A stretch of DNA of 64,000 bases from JAZDOK01 sp043798715 (GTDB lineage: Bacteria; Vulcanimicrobiota; JAZDOK01), in the NCBI GenBank assembly GCA_043798715.1, contig JAZDOK010000099.1, positions 1 to 64,000 on the forward strand, written 5' to 3'. This document shows, one piece after another, positions 31,994 through 41,514 of the stretch (the first letter of the stretch is position 1; each line of letters starts with the position of its first letter). The notes beneath the pieces were generated by a model. It made no database searches. It was not told the DNA's origin and worked only from the letters and a program-made list of their open reading frames with translations. Both the position numbers and the translations under genes were made by a program.

Positions 31994-32824
31994 ATGTTAC
32001 TGAAGCGGATGATAACGGGTTTTACTCTGGCGGCCCTCTCCATCGTTCTCGTCTGCTGGGGGCTCATTCCCATGGCCCTGGAGATCCTGTTGGTCAGCCT
32101 CTTCGGCCTCCTGGAATTTGATGAGATGGCCAGAAAAAAGGGCATTCGTCCCTCCAGGCCCACCAGCCTCTTCTGCGGATTTCTCATCGTGGCCTCGTCG
32201 GTCCTGGGGATCAAGTTCAGTCTCCCGATACTCGTTTTGTGCTCATTCATCATCTTTACCGTCTTTATCTTTCGCAAGGAATACCACGTCTCGTCCTACC
32301 TGGATGTCGGCGTTACCCTGATGGGGATCGTGTATATTCCATGGCTCTTCAGCTTCATGATTCATCTCAGAAACTTCACGGAAAAATTGACCATTGCCGG
32401 ACTCACTCTGGATGTCGGCGCCTGGTACGTCCTCCTGGTATTTTTCGGCACCAGCTTCAGCGACATTTTTGCCTACTTCATAGGCCGGTTTTTCGGACGG
32501 GTCAAACTATGCCCCGGCATCAGCCCGGGGAAGACAGTCGAGGGCTCTCTGGCGGGTCTTCTGGCATCCGTGGCCGTGACGGCCGCCTTCGGGCAGATTC
32601 TGGGATGGCCAGTCCACCTTTCTGTCCTGCTGGGGCTCCTCCTTGGCGTGACCGCCCAGTTGGGGGATTTATGGGAATCGATTCTCAAGCGGGATGCGGG
32701 GGTCAAGGACTCCGGTTCCATTCTGGCGGGGCACGGCGGCATTCTGGACCGGTTTGATTCGTACTTTTTCACGGCGCCGGCGGCCTATTATTTCCTCATC
32801 CTCTTTGTGCGTCCGCCGGGATAA
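31994..32824 (+). CDS. cdsA: Phosphatidate cytidylyltransferase
   Basis: The 276-residue membrane protein has about eight hydrophobic segments and the C-terminal CDP-diglyceride synthase signature (WESILKRDAGVKDSGSILAG followed by HGGILDRFDSYFFTAP). It makes CDP-diacylglycerol for phospholipid synthesis. SFSDIFAYFIGRFFGR and SPGKTVEGSLAG are further family motifs. It starts directly after the uppS stop. Confidence 0.96.
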   Translation: MLLKRMITGFTLAALSIVLVCWGLIPMALEILLVSLFGLLEFDEMARKKGIRPSRPTSLFCGFLIVASSVLGIKFSLPILVLCSFIIFTVFIFRKEYHVSSYLDVGVTLMGIVYIPWLFSFMIHLRNFTEKLTIAGLTLDVGAWYVLLVFFGTSFSDIFAYFIGRFFGRVKLCPGISPGKTVEGSLAGLLASVAVTAAFGQILGWPVHLSVLLGLLLGVTAQLGDLWESILKRDAGVKDSGSILAGHGGILDRFDSYFFTAPAAYYFLILFVRPPG

Positions 32825-32827
32825 GTT

Positions 32828-34000
32828 ATGAAGAAACGCATCGCCCTGCTGGGTTCCACCGGCTCCATCGGGCGGCAGGCCCTTGAAGTGATGGAGCGGT
32901 TTCCGGAAAAGTTTGAAATCAAGGCCTTAACCGCCGGGAGCAACTGGGAGCTGCTGGCCTCTCAGGCCTGTAAATTCAAGCCCGATCTGGTGGCCCTTCA
33001 TGATGAGAAATTATTGCCGCGTCTGAAAGAGGCCCTGGGGAACTTTGCCGGGGAAATAGCAGTCGGCTCCGAGGGAATTCTCAGGGCCGCCACCCTTCCG
33101 GAGAGCGACCTGGTCCTCACCGCTCTGGTGGGAGTGGCCGGTCTTCTGCCGACAATGGCGGCTCTGGAAGAGGGAAAGGACATCGCTCTGGCCAACAAGG
33201 AGACCCTGGTGGTCGGCGGGGAACTGGTGATGATGAAGGCCCGTGAAAAGGGTTGTGCCATCCTCCCGGTGGACAGCGAGCATTCCGCCGTCTTTCAGTG
33301 TCTCCGCGGGGAGAGGCGGCGGGAGGTCAAAAAGATTATCCTGACCTCCTCGGGGGGGCCTTTCCGGGATTTTCCCATCAGGGAACTTGCCCGCGCCAGG
33401 GCCGCCGATGCGCTCAAACACCCCACCTGGAAGATGGGGCGCAAAATCACGGTTGATTCGGCGACGCTCATGAACAAGGGGTTCGAGGTCATCGAGGCCC
33501 GATGGCTCTTCGGCATTTCCCTGGAGAGGGTGGAGGTCGTCGTCCACCCGGAGAGTATCATTCACTCGATGGTCGAATTCAGAGACGGCTCGGTGAAAGC
33601 GCAGATGGGGTGGCCCGATATGCGCCTCCCGATTCAATATGCGCTGGGGTTCCCCGCACGGCTGGATCGGTCCTGGACGGATCTGGATCTCGTCCGCGTC
33701 GGCTCTTTGACCTTCGAGTCTCCCCGGGAGGAATTCCGCTGTCTCTTCCTGGCGAGGGAAGCTTCCCGGATGGGCGGTACGATGCCCGCCGTCCTCAACG
33801 GGGCCAATGAGGAGGCGGTCCGGCTCTTTCTGGATGACAAAATCGGCTTTCTTCAGATCGCCGAGGTGGTGGAGGGAGCGATGGCGGCGCATTCTCCCAG
33901 GGAAAATCCCGGTATCGAAGAACTTATGGAAGCCGACGCCTGGGCCCGGGAAAAAGTCAGGCGCAGTCTTAAGACAATAAGTGCAAGAGAGGAAAAATAA
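32828..34000 (+). CDS. dxr: 1-deoxy-D-xylulose 5-phosphate reductoisomerase
   Basis: The 390-residue protein opens with the NADPH-binding LLGSTGSIGRQALEV and has the metal and substrate motifs ALANKETLVVGGELV, PVDSEHSAVFQCL, ILTSSGGPFRD and MNKGFEVIEARWLFG. It catalyses the committed step of the methylerythritol phosphate pathway to isoprenoids. The stop overlaps the rseP start by one base (TAATG). Confidence 0.97.
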   Translation: MKKRIALLGSTGSIGRQALEVMERFPEKFEIKALTAGSNWELLASQACKFKPDLVALHDEKLLPRLKEALGNFAGEIAVGSEGILRAATLPESDLVLTALVGVAGLLPTMAALEEGKDIALANKETLVVGGELVMMKAREKGCAILPVDSEHSAVFQCLRGERRREVKKIILTSSGGPFRDFPIRELARARAADALKHPTWKMGRKITVDSATLMNKGFEVIEARWLFGISLERVEVVVHPESIIHSMVEFRDGSVKAQMGWPDMRLPIQYALGFPARLDRSWTDLDLVRVGSLTFESPREEFRCLFLAREASRMGGTMPAVLNGANEEAVRLFLDDKIGFLQIAEVVEGAMAAHSPRENPGIEELMEADAWAREKVRRSLKTISAREEK

Positions 34001-35100
34001 TGGTCATTCCAATTCTTCTGACGATCTTTACCTTCGGATTCATGATTTTTGTTCACGAGTTGGGTCACTTCATCATGGCCCGGAGGGCCGGGGTTCGGGT
34101 CCTGGAATTTTCCCTCGGCCTGGGGCCGCGCCTGTTCGGGATCAAGAAGGGAGATACCGATTACAGCATCAAACTTATTCCCTTCGGCGGCGAGGTGCGC
34201 CTCGAGGGAAGCGACACCCAGGCGGATGCCTCAGATCCGAACAACTTGGAGTCCAAGTCGGCCTGGGTCAAAATGAAAGTCTTCGTCGGGGGATGCCTGA
34301 TGAATTACCTGATAGGCATTCTTCTCTTCTGGTTCGTCGGTATTTTTTACGGCGTTGCAAACTTCGATTCCGCTGTCACCAACCGGGTGGGCATCGTGCT
34401 CCCAGGGAAGCCCGCTGAGCGCGCCGGGATCCGGCCCGGGGACGTAATCACCGAAATAGACGGCCTCCCCATGAAGGACGGCGAATCCGTTATGGATTAT
34501 ATTCACCAGCATCCGGAAAAAAAGCTGACCATAAACCTCCAGCGGAAAAAAGAAATACTCAATATAGCTGTCACTTCCGAGAGCCAGGAATTCGACACTC
34601 CCACCGGCAAGAAAAAGATGGGAGTCATCGGGTTCATGCCGGACCACGTGATGATTCCCAATTTCAAGAAAGTCCCGGTTCTTACTGCTCTTCAGGACGG
34701 CCTCGACAAGGCGCTGAAATTTACGGTAGGTCCCTTCGTCGCCATTGCGATGATTGTCAAAAAGCAGCTTCCGGCCCAGATGGTAGTAGACAGCTCGGGG
34801 GGACCCATCCTGATTTTTCAGATGATTCTTAGTTTCGCCCGGAAGGGAATCTTCCCCCTCCTGTACTTTGCCGCCATAATAAACATCCTTATCGGCTTCA
34901 TGAACCTCATGCCCTTCCCTGGTCTGGACGGGGCGCACGTGCTGTTTCTGGTCATCGGCCTCATTCGGAAAAAACCAATCGACCCGGAAAAGGAAAACAT
35001 GATCCATAACGTCGGCCTGATCATACTGCTCGTACTGGTCTTGCTCCTCTCGTATCAGGACGTGCTGCGGATCATTCAGGGGAGGAGTTTTATCAAATGA
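34000..35100 (+). CDS. rseP: RseP-type site-2 intramembrane metalloprotease
   Basis: The 366-residue membrane protein has the zinc motif FVHELGHFIMARRAG near its N-terminus, one PDZ domain (GIRPGDVITEIDG, about 140-215) and the second metal motif in NLMPFPGLDGAHVLF. It cuts transmembrane anchors of regulators and remnant signal peptides. E. coli RseP has two PDZ domains; a single PDZ is common in other phyla. The stop overlaps ispG as ATGA. Confidence 0.95.
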   Translation: MVIPILLTIFTFGFMIFVHELGHFIMARRAGVRVLEFSLGLGPRLFGIKKGDTDYSIKLIPFGGEVRLEGSDTQADASDPNNLESKSAWVKMKVFVGGCLMNYLIGILLFWFVGIFYGVANFDSAVTNRVGIVLPGKPAERAGIRPGDVITEIDGLPMKDGESVMDYIHQHPEKKLTINLQRKKEILNIAVTSESQEFDTPTGKKKMGVIGFMPDHVMIPNFKKVPVLTALQDGLDKALKFTVGPFVAIAMIVKKQLPAQMVVDSSGGPILIFQMILSFARKGIFPLLYFAAIINILIGFMNLMPFPGLDGAHVLFLVIGLIRKKPIDPEKENMIHNVGLIILLVLVLLLSYQDVLRIIQGRSFIK

Positions 35101-36176
35101 GTACGCCGTTTCCCCGCCGCCGGACGCGTGCGGTGCGGGCCGGGAAGCTCATTATCGGAGGCGGCGAACCGATCTCGGTCCAGACGATGACCAAGACCGA
35201 CACCCGCGATGTCGGGCGTACGGTGGAGCAAATCCTGCGCCTGGAAGAGCTGGGCCTGTCTCTCATCCGCTGCGCCGTCCCGGACATGGAGGCCGCCCGG
35301 GCGCTGGGAAAAATCAGGGAGCGGGTTCACATACCCCTGGCCGCCGACATTCACTTCGACTTCCGCCTGGCGCTCGAGGCGCTGGAACAGGGAGTGGAAA
35401 AACTGCGCCTCAATCCTGGAAATATCCGGGAGCGGGAGAAGATCTCGCAGATAGCCCGGAAGGCCGGCGGGATGGGCGTCCCCATCAGGATCGGCGTGAA
35501 TGCAGGGTCTCTTAATGAAGCTCTGCGAAGCAAGCACGGCGGGATCACGCCGGAGGCGATGGTCGAGAGCGCCCTGGAAGAAGTGGCGGTCCTGGAGTCA
35601 GCCGGCTTCGGCGACATCGTCATCTCACTTAAGGCCTCGGATATTCCGCTGACAATTCAGTCTTACCGGCTCCTGGCTGGAAAATGTCCCTATCCTTTCC
35701 ATGCCGGGATCACGGAGGCCGGCACTCTTTACCCCGGCTCCATCCGCTCCGCCGCGGGGATCGGCATTCTGCTTTCGGAAGGTCTCTGCGACACCATCCG
35801 CGTATCCCTGACTGCCGATTCGGCGGAGGAAGTCAAGGCCGGCAATCTCATTCTGGAGTCTCTGGATCTCAAAAAGCGCGGTCCGCTTCTCATCTCCTGC
35901 CCGACCTGCGGCCGGACCGAAATAGATCTCTTCTCCCTGGCCGCCGAGGTTGAAAAGAAGCTTGAAAAAATCAAAACCCCGATTCGGGTTGCCGTCATGG
36001 GGTGCGTGGTGAACGGCCCCGGGGAAGCGCGTGAGGCGGACGTGGGAATTGCGGGCGGGAAGGGCTCCGGTATTCTCTTCCGCCGGGGCCAGATCGTCCG
36101 CACTCTTTCGGAGGCTGAACTTCTGTCCGCCCTCATGGAGGAGATAGAGAGAATGGGGGAGGAACAAGAAAGATGA
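35097..36176 (+). CDS. ispG: 4-hydroxy-3-methylbut-2-en-1-yl diphosphate synthase
   Basis: The 359-residue protein has the bacterial IspG arrangement: a TIM barrel (SVQTMTKTDTRDVGRTVEQI, ADIHFDFRLALEA) and a C-terminal 4Fe-4S domain with LISCPTCGRTE and VAVMGCVVNGPGEAREADVG carrying the cluster cysteines. It catalyses the penultimate step of the MEP pathway. It completes a run of isoprenoid and lipid genes with uppS, cdsA and dxr. Its stop overlaps the next gene as ATGA. Confidence 0.97.
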   Translation: MSTPFPRRRTRAVRAGKLIIGGGEPISVQTMTKTDTRDVGRTVEQILRLEELGLSLIRCAVPDMEAARALGKIRERVHIPLAADIHFDFRLALEALEQGVEKLRLNPGNIREREKISQIARKAGGMGVPIRIGVNAGSLNEALRSKHGGITPEAMVESALEEVAVLESAGFGDIVISLKASDIPLTIQSYRLLAGKCPYPFHAGITEAGTLYPGSIRSAAGIGILLSEGLCDTIRVSLTADSAEEVKAGNLILESLDLKKRGPLLISCPTCGRTEIDLFSLAAEVEKKLEKIKTPIRVAVMGCVVNGPGEAREADVGIAGGKGSGILFRRGQIVRTLSEAELLSALMEEIERMGEEQER

Positions 36177-37477
36177 AAATTATTCTAACCAGGCCGCACA
36201 TGAGAGAAGTCTCCCTCATTGCTCCTCCTCTCGGCCTCGGCTATCTTTCTTCCTGCCTGCGTCAGGCCGGGCACGAGGTCGAGCTCATTGATGGACATGC
36301 GCTCTCTTTATCTTATTCTGAACTGGTACGGAAGTGCGTGGGAGCCGATGTCGTGGGGGTTAATTGCCTGACGATTTCTAAAAATGAGTCCATAGAACTC
36401 ACCCGCGCTCTCAAAAAGGAGCATCACACCGTGGTACTCGGGGGGCCTCATGCGAGCGGCGCTTATAAGGAACTTATAGAGGCCTCCGGGGCCGATTATG
36501 TCGTAGTAGGCGAGGGAGAGGAGAGCTTTCCGATACTGGTTCGAAATCTTGAAGAAAAAAAAGAACCCAGGGGTCTTCTGGGTATTTTCAGAAGCGGGGA
36601 GAGGCGGGTCGTCAGGCGCCCCCTCATCCAGGATCTTGATTTAATCCCCTATCCGGACTGGGAGCAGATGGCCTCGAATCTATATGGGATGTATGCCTCA
36701 TACAGGAAAAAATCAGGCGCCCCATCTTCCAGCGCGGCTCCATTCCTGGTTTCGCGGGGATGCTGCTGCGTCCCGGAGAACTGTCCCGGCAATCCGGTAT
36801 GGGGGAAGACCCTGCGTTACCGCTCGCCGGAGAACATCGTGGGAGAAATGGAACTGCTGGTTCGGACGCATGGCTATACGGAAGTGCATCTGGAAGATGA
36901 GAATCCAGTGAAAGACAAGGAATGGTTTGAGAGGATCTGCCGCCTGATCATCGAGCGGGAGGTCTCCGTCGAGTGGGGCCTCACGACAGCGAACCCCGTA
37001 TTTACGAAACTCGACATGGAGTCTCTTCATCTCATGCGGGAGAGCGGCTGCTATTTCCTCATGTTCGATCTGGGAAAATATGCGGAGAATCCTGCTTCTA
37101 AAGAATTCTCTTTTGTTGGAGAGCAGGTTGCTCTTGAAATGACCGGCCTGTCCAAAAAAAACGGCATGATCACGGGAGGATCCATCTCGTTAGAGCTGGT
37201 TCCCCTCACCGAGGAGGGAGTGGAGAAGACCTCCATTGCTCTGGAAAAAATATTTGCGCCGTTGGCGCTTGATATCTTTTGTCTGAACGTCCTGGTTTTC
37301 GGGGAACGTTCCGAGGCTGAGACTATGTTTCAAAAATTTCAGGAAAAAATAAGGAAGAGGCTCGAGTCCATTACGCCCTGTATCATCGTCCAGATGCTCA
37401 CTCCCGGCACCAGTTTTTTGGGCGGAGATGCTCCTCCCTACCAGGACTGCTTTCCCGGATCCTGTCAGGGCGCCTGA
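36173..37477 (+). CDS. B12-binding/radical-SAM-like protein with defective cluster motif
   Basis: The 434-residue protein has an N-terminal cobalamin-binding fold (LTRPHMREVSLIAPPLGLGY, VVLGGPHASGAYKE, YVVVGEGEESFPIL) and a barrel domain with NPVWGKTLRYRSPENIVGEM, typical of B12 radical SAM enzymes. The expected CxxxCxxC reads CCCVPENC (residues 197-204): the first and third positions are Cys but the middle one is Pro. A normal 4Fe-4S-SAM site is therefore doubtful. The rest of the gene is open and shows no decay. It is coupled to ispG by a 4-base overlap. Substrate unknown. Confidence 0.75.
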   Translation: MKIILTRPHMREVSLIAPPLGLGYLSSCLRQAGHEVELIDGHALSLSYSELVRKCVGADVVGVNCLTISKNESIELTRALKKEHHTVVLGGPHASGAYKELIEASGADYVVVGEGEESFPILVRNLEEKKEPRGLLGIFRSGERRVVRRPLIQDLDLIPYPDWEQMASNLYGMYASYRKKSGAPSSSAAPFLVSRGCCCVPENCPGNPVWGKTLRYRSPENIVGEMELLVRTHGYTEVHLEDENPVKDKEWFERICRLIIEREVSVEWGLTTANPVFTKLDMESLHLMRESGCYFLMFDLGKYAENPASKEFSFVGEQVALEMTGLSKKNGMITGGSISLELVPLTEEGVEKTSIALEKIFAPLALDIFCLNVLVFGERSEAETMFQKFQEKIRKRLESITPCIIVQMLTPGTSFLGGDAPPYQDCFPGSCQGA

Positions 37478-37497
37478 CGACAGATTGGGATGCAGGC

Positions 37498-38661
37498 ATG
37501 AAGAGTTTTGAGAATCTGGCGGGGATCTACCGGAAGAAGTTCGGAAATCCGCCTTCGTTCAGAGCCAGGGCCCCGGGGCGGGTTAACCTGATAGGGGAGC
37601 ATACGGATTACAACGAAGGATTCGTCTTCCCCGCCGCCCTGGAATGCGAGGTGCGGGTGGCGGCCGGCCCCGCCATTGACGGAAAGGTCCGCCTTTTTTC
37701 GGTTGATTTCAATGAAGAGGATCGCTTTGAGGCATCCGGTTTTTCAAGGAACGCCGAAAAACCCTGGACGAACTATGTTCGGGGGGTTCTCCAGCAGATG
37801 TTATCCCTGGGCGCCCGCCCTTTCAATGCCGTTATCTCCGGGAATGTGCCCCTGGGGAGCGGTCTTTCCTCTTCGGCGGCGCTCGAAGTGGCCACGGCCT
37901 TTGCCTTGAACCGCGTGTTCGGCCTTTCTATTCCGCCCGTCGAGCTGGCTCTCCTCTGCCAGCGGGCGGAAAACCAGTTCGTCGGTGTCCAATGCGGAAT
38001 AATGGATCAATTCATCTCGGCGCTGGGGAGGGAGAATCACGCCCTCCTCATCGATTGCCGGGATCTCAGCTACAGGCCGGTTCCACTGAACCTGGAGGGT
38101 CACTCACTGGTGATCGCGGACAGTCGGGCCCCCAGGGAGTTGGCGGCGTCCGCCTACAATGAGAGGCGGGCCGAGTGCGAGGAGGGCGTCCGCCTTCTTG
38201 GCATAAGGTTCCCCGGTATCCGGGCACTCCGCGACGTGACCGGGGAGGCGTTTCAGGAGGCGGAGGGCGGCCTTCCGGAGCCGATTCGCCGGCGTTGCCG
38301 CCATGTAGTCTCGGAAAACATCCGCACCCTGGAGGCGGCCCGCGTACTTTCGGAGGGGGATCTGGCCCGCTTCGGAGAGCTGATGACGGCCTCCCATGTT
38401 TCTCTTCGGGACGATTACAAAGTCAGCTCAGAGTATCTGGATCTCCTCGTCGAGACCGCCCTGGATGGAGAGGAGTGCCTGGGTTCCCGCCTGACGGGCG
38501 CCGGTTTCGGGGGTTGCACCGTGAGCCTGGTGCGCTCGGAAGGCGTCCCCGGGTTTAAAGAGCGCCTCACCCGTGTTTACCGGAAGAAGACGGATCTGGT
38601 TCCCGTAATTTATGTCAGCCGCGCCTGCCGCGGTGCTGAGGCGGAAGCGATCAAAGGGTAA
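37498..38661 (+). CDS. galK: Galactokinase
   Basis: The 387-residue GHMP kinase has the galactokinase signature GRVNLIGEHTDYNEGFVFP, the ATP motif VPLGSGLSSSAALEVA, CGIMDQFISALG with the catalytic Asp, and GSRLTGAGFGGCTVSLV. It phosphorylates galactose at C1. No other Leloir genes are near, and it lies 20 bases after the radical-SAM-like gene, so related GHMP sugar kinases cannot be fully excluded. Confidence 0.93.
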   Translation: MKSFENLAGIYRKKFGNPPSFRARAPGRVNLIGEHTDYNEGFVFPAALECEVRVAAGPAIDGKVRLFSVDFNEEDRFEASGFSRNAEKPWTNYVRGVLQQMLSLGARPFNAVISGNVPLGSGLSSSAALEVATAFALNRVFGLSIPPVELALLCQRAENQFVGVQCGIMDQFISALGRENHALLIDCRDLSYRPVPLNLEGHSLVIADSRAPRELAASAYNERRAECEEGVRLLGIRFPGIRALRDVTGEAFQEAEGGLPEPIRRRCRHVVSENIRTLEAARVLSEGDLARFGELMTASHVSLRDDYKVSSEYLDLLVETALDGEECLGSRLTGAGFGGCTVSLVRSEGVPGFKERLTRVYRKKTDLVPVIYVSRACRGAEAEAIKG

Positions 38662-38729
38662 GCGCTCCCGTGCTTTTTTTCCGGGTGAGTTTTCCTCTTC
38701 GGGCATATTCATCGAGCAGAAGAGTTGCT

Positions 38730-39509
38730 TCAGGGAGCGGAGGCTCCAATCAGTTCATGAACTTCTTCCGCCCTGCTGTTTTTATAGTAGGACGAGGTGA
38801 AAATAAGGAAGAGGAGCTGCAACTGGTTGGCGATGGCTTCCAGGAAAATTTTCTGGTTCCTGGTGATATCCCTTCTGGGCAGTATGCAGAAAACGACAAG
38901 GTCAAGGCTTCTTTGCGTGGAGGTCACTATCGTGTAGTCTTTCAGGCGCTCGCTCTGAGGTTGGATCAAAAATTCGTTTTCGATGGGAGAATTAAGGAGA
39001 ATGGCGTTGCCCCTGGCTACATGGGCTTCCCGGAGAGTCTTCCGGGTTTCCGGCTCGACGATCCTCAGGATAACCCAATCGGCATCCACGATGCCGAGGA
39101 TGCGCCCGGCCAGGAATTCCATGATGTACTTCATCTCTTTCTTGTTTTCCGGGTACTTGATGGCATCGGAAAAAACGGAGCGGATTTCCTCGATTTGGAC
39201 GTTGAGGGATCCGATGTACTTAAAGGCCTCATTCAGACGATCTTCCATTCCCATTTTGGCCTGCAGCATCTGCTGGCATTTAAGCCTGCTCTTTTCGGCT
39301 TCCCTTCGATAAAGGAGCAGGATTCCCAGGCTGATAATAACGAGGAGGCCCAGCAGGATGACTTCCACGGTCTCTTCCTGGAAGATTAAAAAATTATGCG
39401 TCACCAGGAATGGCGTCGTAATTGTGGCGAGAGCCAGGATGGCCATGACAGCCAGGTATATCGCCTCCAGGAGGCTTAATCTGTTTTTCTCGACAAGGTC
39501 TGATTTCAT
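38730..39509 (-). CDS. Two-helix membrane protein with GAF-like cytoplasmic domain
   Basis: I do not recognise this family by name. The 259-residue protein has two membrane segments (about 15-38 and 48-67), a coiled coil (70-110) and a C-terminal alpha/beta domain (about 125-240) with GAF-like features (YIMEFLAGRILGIVDADWVI, RDITRNQKIFLEAIANQLQ). No output domain follows. It could be a sensory or scaffold subunit. It has its own extended -10 promoter and converges with galK. Confidence 0.7.
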   Translation of the reverse strand: MKSDLVEKNRLSLLEAIYLAVMAILALATITTPFLVTHNFLIFQEETVEVILLGLLVIISLGILLLYRREAEKSRLKCQQMLQAKMGMEDRLNEAFKYIGSLNVQIEEIRSVFSDAIKYPENKKEMKYIMEFLAGRILGIVDADWVILRIVEPETRKTLREAHVARGNAILLNSPIENEFLIQPQSERLKDYTIVTSTQRSLDLVVFCILPRRDITRNQKIFLEAIANQLQLLFLIFTSSYYKNSRAEEVHELIGASAP

Positions 39510-39548
39510 CGCTTTTAACGAGCTCCTCTTTTCGATATTCTGCGGTGA

Positions 39549-39577
39549 ATTATAACATATCCAGCCGTGGGCTACAA
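39549..39577 (-). promoter_or_regulatory. Extended -10 promoter of the gene at 38730-39509
   Basis: The minus strand has TGTTATAAT (-10 hexamer 39554-39549) with TTGTAG 17 bases upstream. The leader would be about 33 nt. Confidence 0.5.
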
Positions 39578-39695
39578 CGCCTCGAATTGCGCCATGGGAA
39601 AAACTTGCCGAATCCTTAAATATTTCTAGTTTTAGTGGCAGAGCGCCAAGAAACTAAGAAGGCCGACGGCAGGGCTAAGGCCCTGAGAACTCGTT

Positions 39696-40274
39696 TCAAT
39701 CCGGATCAAAATGCTCTGAACGGAGCGGGCTCTTTGTCTCTTTGAAAGCAAATTCGACCAGATGTCTTCCGCCTGAAATCAAGTATCCTCCTATGATTAA
39801 AAACACAAGAGCACTGGCGATTTCTCCGCTCTGATTGCACAAGGCGGGTGGATAGATAGCTCCTCCCTGAATTATTACTTGTTTGTTACCTCCAAATGTT
39901 AAAACGGCGAGAACCTTGGCCAGTTGAGGGATCCCTAGGATGAGGCAGAAAACGCCGATAATTTTCAGGGCTAGAATGAAAACGGGTCTCCGCTTCAGTT
40001 CCTCTGCGTCGAGAGATAAAATTTCACTGTCTGCCGGAACGAGTTTCCCCGCGATGAAATCGCCCCATCTCAACAGGATATAAGCGAAGACGAGCGACAG
40101 AATGACTTCGAGAATATAGGCGGCAAGAAACACGTAAGGCATAAATCCCTGCCGTATCGGCTGAAAGAGCATGCCGCCCAATGAGATAAATCGGGGTATA
40201 GTCATGGCTGCATAAAGCAAGCAAAGGACAGCCAGAAATTTCAGTGAGATTGAAAAAATGTCTCGCTTTGTCAT
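39696..40274 (-). CDS. Four-helix integral membrane protein, unknown
   Basis: The 192-residue protein has four hydrophobic segments (about 10-30, 48-70, 102-125, 148-168) in two pairs separated by a polar stretch (LVPADSEILSLDAEELKRR). There are no conserved charged motifs within the membrane and no recognised domain. The gene stands alone, divergent from the E1-like gene, with a plausible promoter of its own. Confidence 0.65.
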   Translation of the reverse strand: MTKRDIFSISLKFLAVLCLLYAAMTIPRFISLGGMLFQPIRQGFMPYVFLAAYILEVILSLVFAYILLRWGDFIAGKLVPADSEILSLDAEELKRRPVFILALKIIGVFCLILGIPQLAKVLAVLTFGGNKQVIIQGGAIYPPALCNQSGEIASALVFLIIGGYLISGGRHLVEFAFKETKSPLRSEHFDPD

Positions 40275-40298
40275 TTTTTTCCGCCTTACCTGAAAAGT

Positions 40299-40326
40299 CT
40301 AATAAAATATATGCTTTAAATTTCAA
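40299..40326 (-). promoter_or_regulatory. Candidate promoter of the gene at 39696-40274
   Basis: TTGAAA (40326-40321), a 16-base spacer and TATTAG (40304-40299) on the minus strand. The region is AT-rich, so chance matches are possible. Confidence 0.35.
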
Positions 40327-40440
40327 TAAAAGGAGCCTTCTTCCTCTTAGGAGCTTTAACTTCCAATTTGCCCTGAACAGGCTTCGACTGAAAAATAGAG
40401 GGAGGTAGGAAAAGGGAGCCCGGAAAAAGAAACTCATTGC

Positions 40441-41466
40441 ATGAATAATCAGGAGAGGTATTCCCGGCAGGTTGCGCTTCCGGAGATCGGCCTTGCGGGA
40501 CAGGAGAAGCTTTTGAAAAGCCGGGTGGTCATCGTCGGCTGCGGGGCTCTGGGGAGCGTCTCCGCGGGCCTCATGGCGCGGGCGGGAGTCGGGGACATCC
40601 GGATCGTCGACCGGGATTTTGTGGAGCTTGACAACCTTCAGCGCCAGGATCTTTTTACTGAAAAAGACGCCGAGGATAGCGCCCCCAAGGCCCTCCGGGC
40701 GGCTGAGCATCTTCGCGAAATAAAATCAGGGATTCGGGTGGAGGGAATATTTGCCAACCTGAGTCACAGAAATGCCGAGCATCTTCTGGCCGCAGCCGAT
40801 ATCATTTTGGATGCCACCGATAATTTCCACACCCGCCTTCTCGTAAACGATGTCTCCCTGAAATTTAATATCCCCTGGATTTATGGCGGAGTCCTGGGGT
40901 CTTCCGGGATGACGATGAATATCCTGCCCTGCCGGACGGCGTGTTATAGATGTCTTCTCCCGATGCCTCCTCCGCCGGGCTCCGTCCCCACTTGTGAGAC
41001 GGCGGGAGTCCTCTCTCCGGTGGTCCGCATCATCGCCTCCCTTCAGGTTCTGGAGGCCATGAAATACCTGGTGGGAGAAGAGAAGCTTTTGTCCGGCGAC
41101 CTGGTCTTTTTTGACGGTTGGGACAACTCATTCCAGAGAATTACCATCGGGAGAAAAGACGATTGCCCCGCCTGCGTGAAAAAAGAGTGGATTTATCTTT
41201 ATCCCAAAGAAGAACAGTTTTCGGTGACCACCCTCTGCGGCCGGGACGCCGTTCACGTGGAGGCGCCGGCGGGCAGCAGGGTATCCCTTGAGAGCCTGGC
41301 CGAAAAACTGAAGGATGCGGGCCGGGTGAGGCTTGAGCCTCATGTCCTTAATTTCACGGCGGAACCCTATCAAATTTTCATCTTCGAGGACGGGCGCGCC
41401 ATCATCAAGGGCGTCCAGGACGAGAAAAAGGCCCTGGCTCTCTATGCCCGCTACGTGGGTATGTGA
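40441..41466 (+). CDS. ThiF/MoeB-type E1-like adenylyltransferase
   Basis: The 341-residue protein has the nucleotide-binding motif VVIVGCGALGSVSAGLMARA, DRDFVELDNLQRQDLF with the Arg and Asp of E1 enzymes, DATDNFHTRLLVND, and two zinc pairs (CYRC, CPAC). The C-terminal part (about 265-341) resembles a small ubiquitin-like-binding or MoaD-like region rather than a rhodanese domain. MoeB/ThiF enzymes adenylate the C-terminus of sulfur carriers. No carrier or thiamine/molybdopterin gene is adjacent, so the pathway cannot be named. Confidence 0.9.
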   Translation: MNNQERYSRQVALPEIGLAGQEKLLKSRVVIVGCGALGSVSAGLMARAGVGDIRIVDRDFVELDNLQRQDLFTEKDAEDSAPKALRAAEHLREIKSGIRVEGIFANLSHRNAEHLLAAADIILDATDNFHTRLLVNDVSLKFNIPWIYGGVLGSSGMTMNILPCRTACYRCLLPMPPPPGSVPTCETAGVLSPVVRIIASLQVLEAMKYLVGEEKLLSGDLVFFDGWDNSFQRITIGRKDDCPACVKKEWIYLYPKEEQFSVTTLCGRDAVHVEAPAGSRVSLESLAEKLKDAGRVRLEPHVLNFTAEPYQIFIFEDGRAIIKGVQDEKKALALYARYVGM

Positions 41467-41514
41467 CAGAATAAAATCCGGGTTGCTCTTCGATATGGCA
41501 GGGAGGCGGAATCG

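Noticed and set aside
33011..33892. 293-codon minus-strand open frame
   Set aside because: Shadow of dxr.
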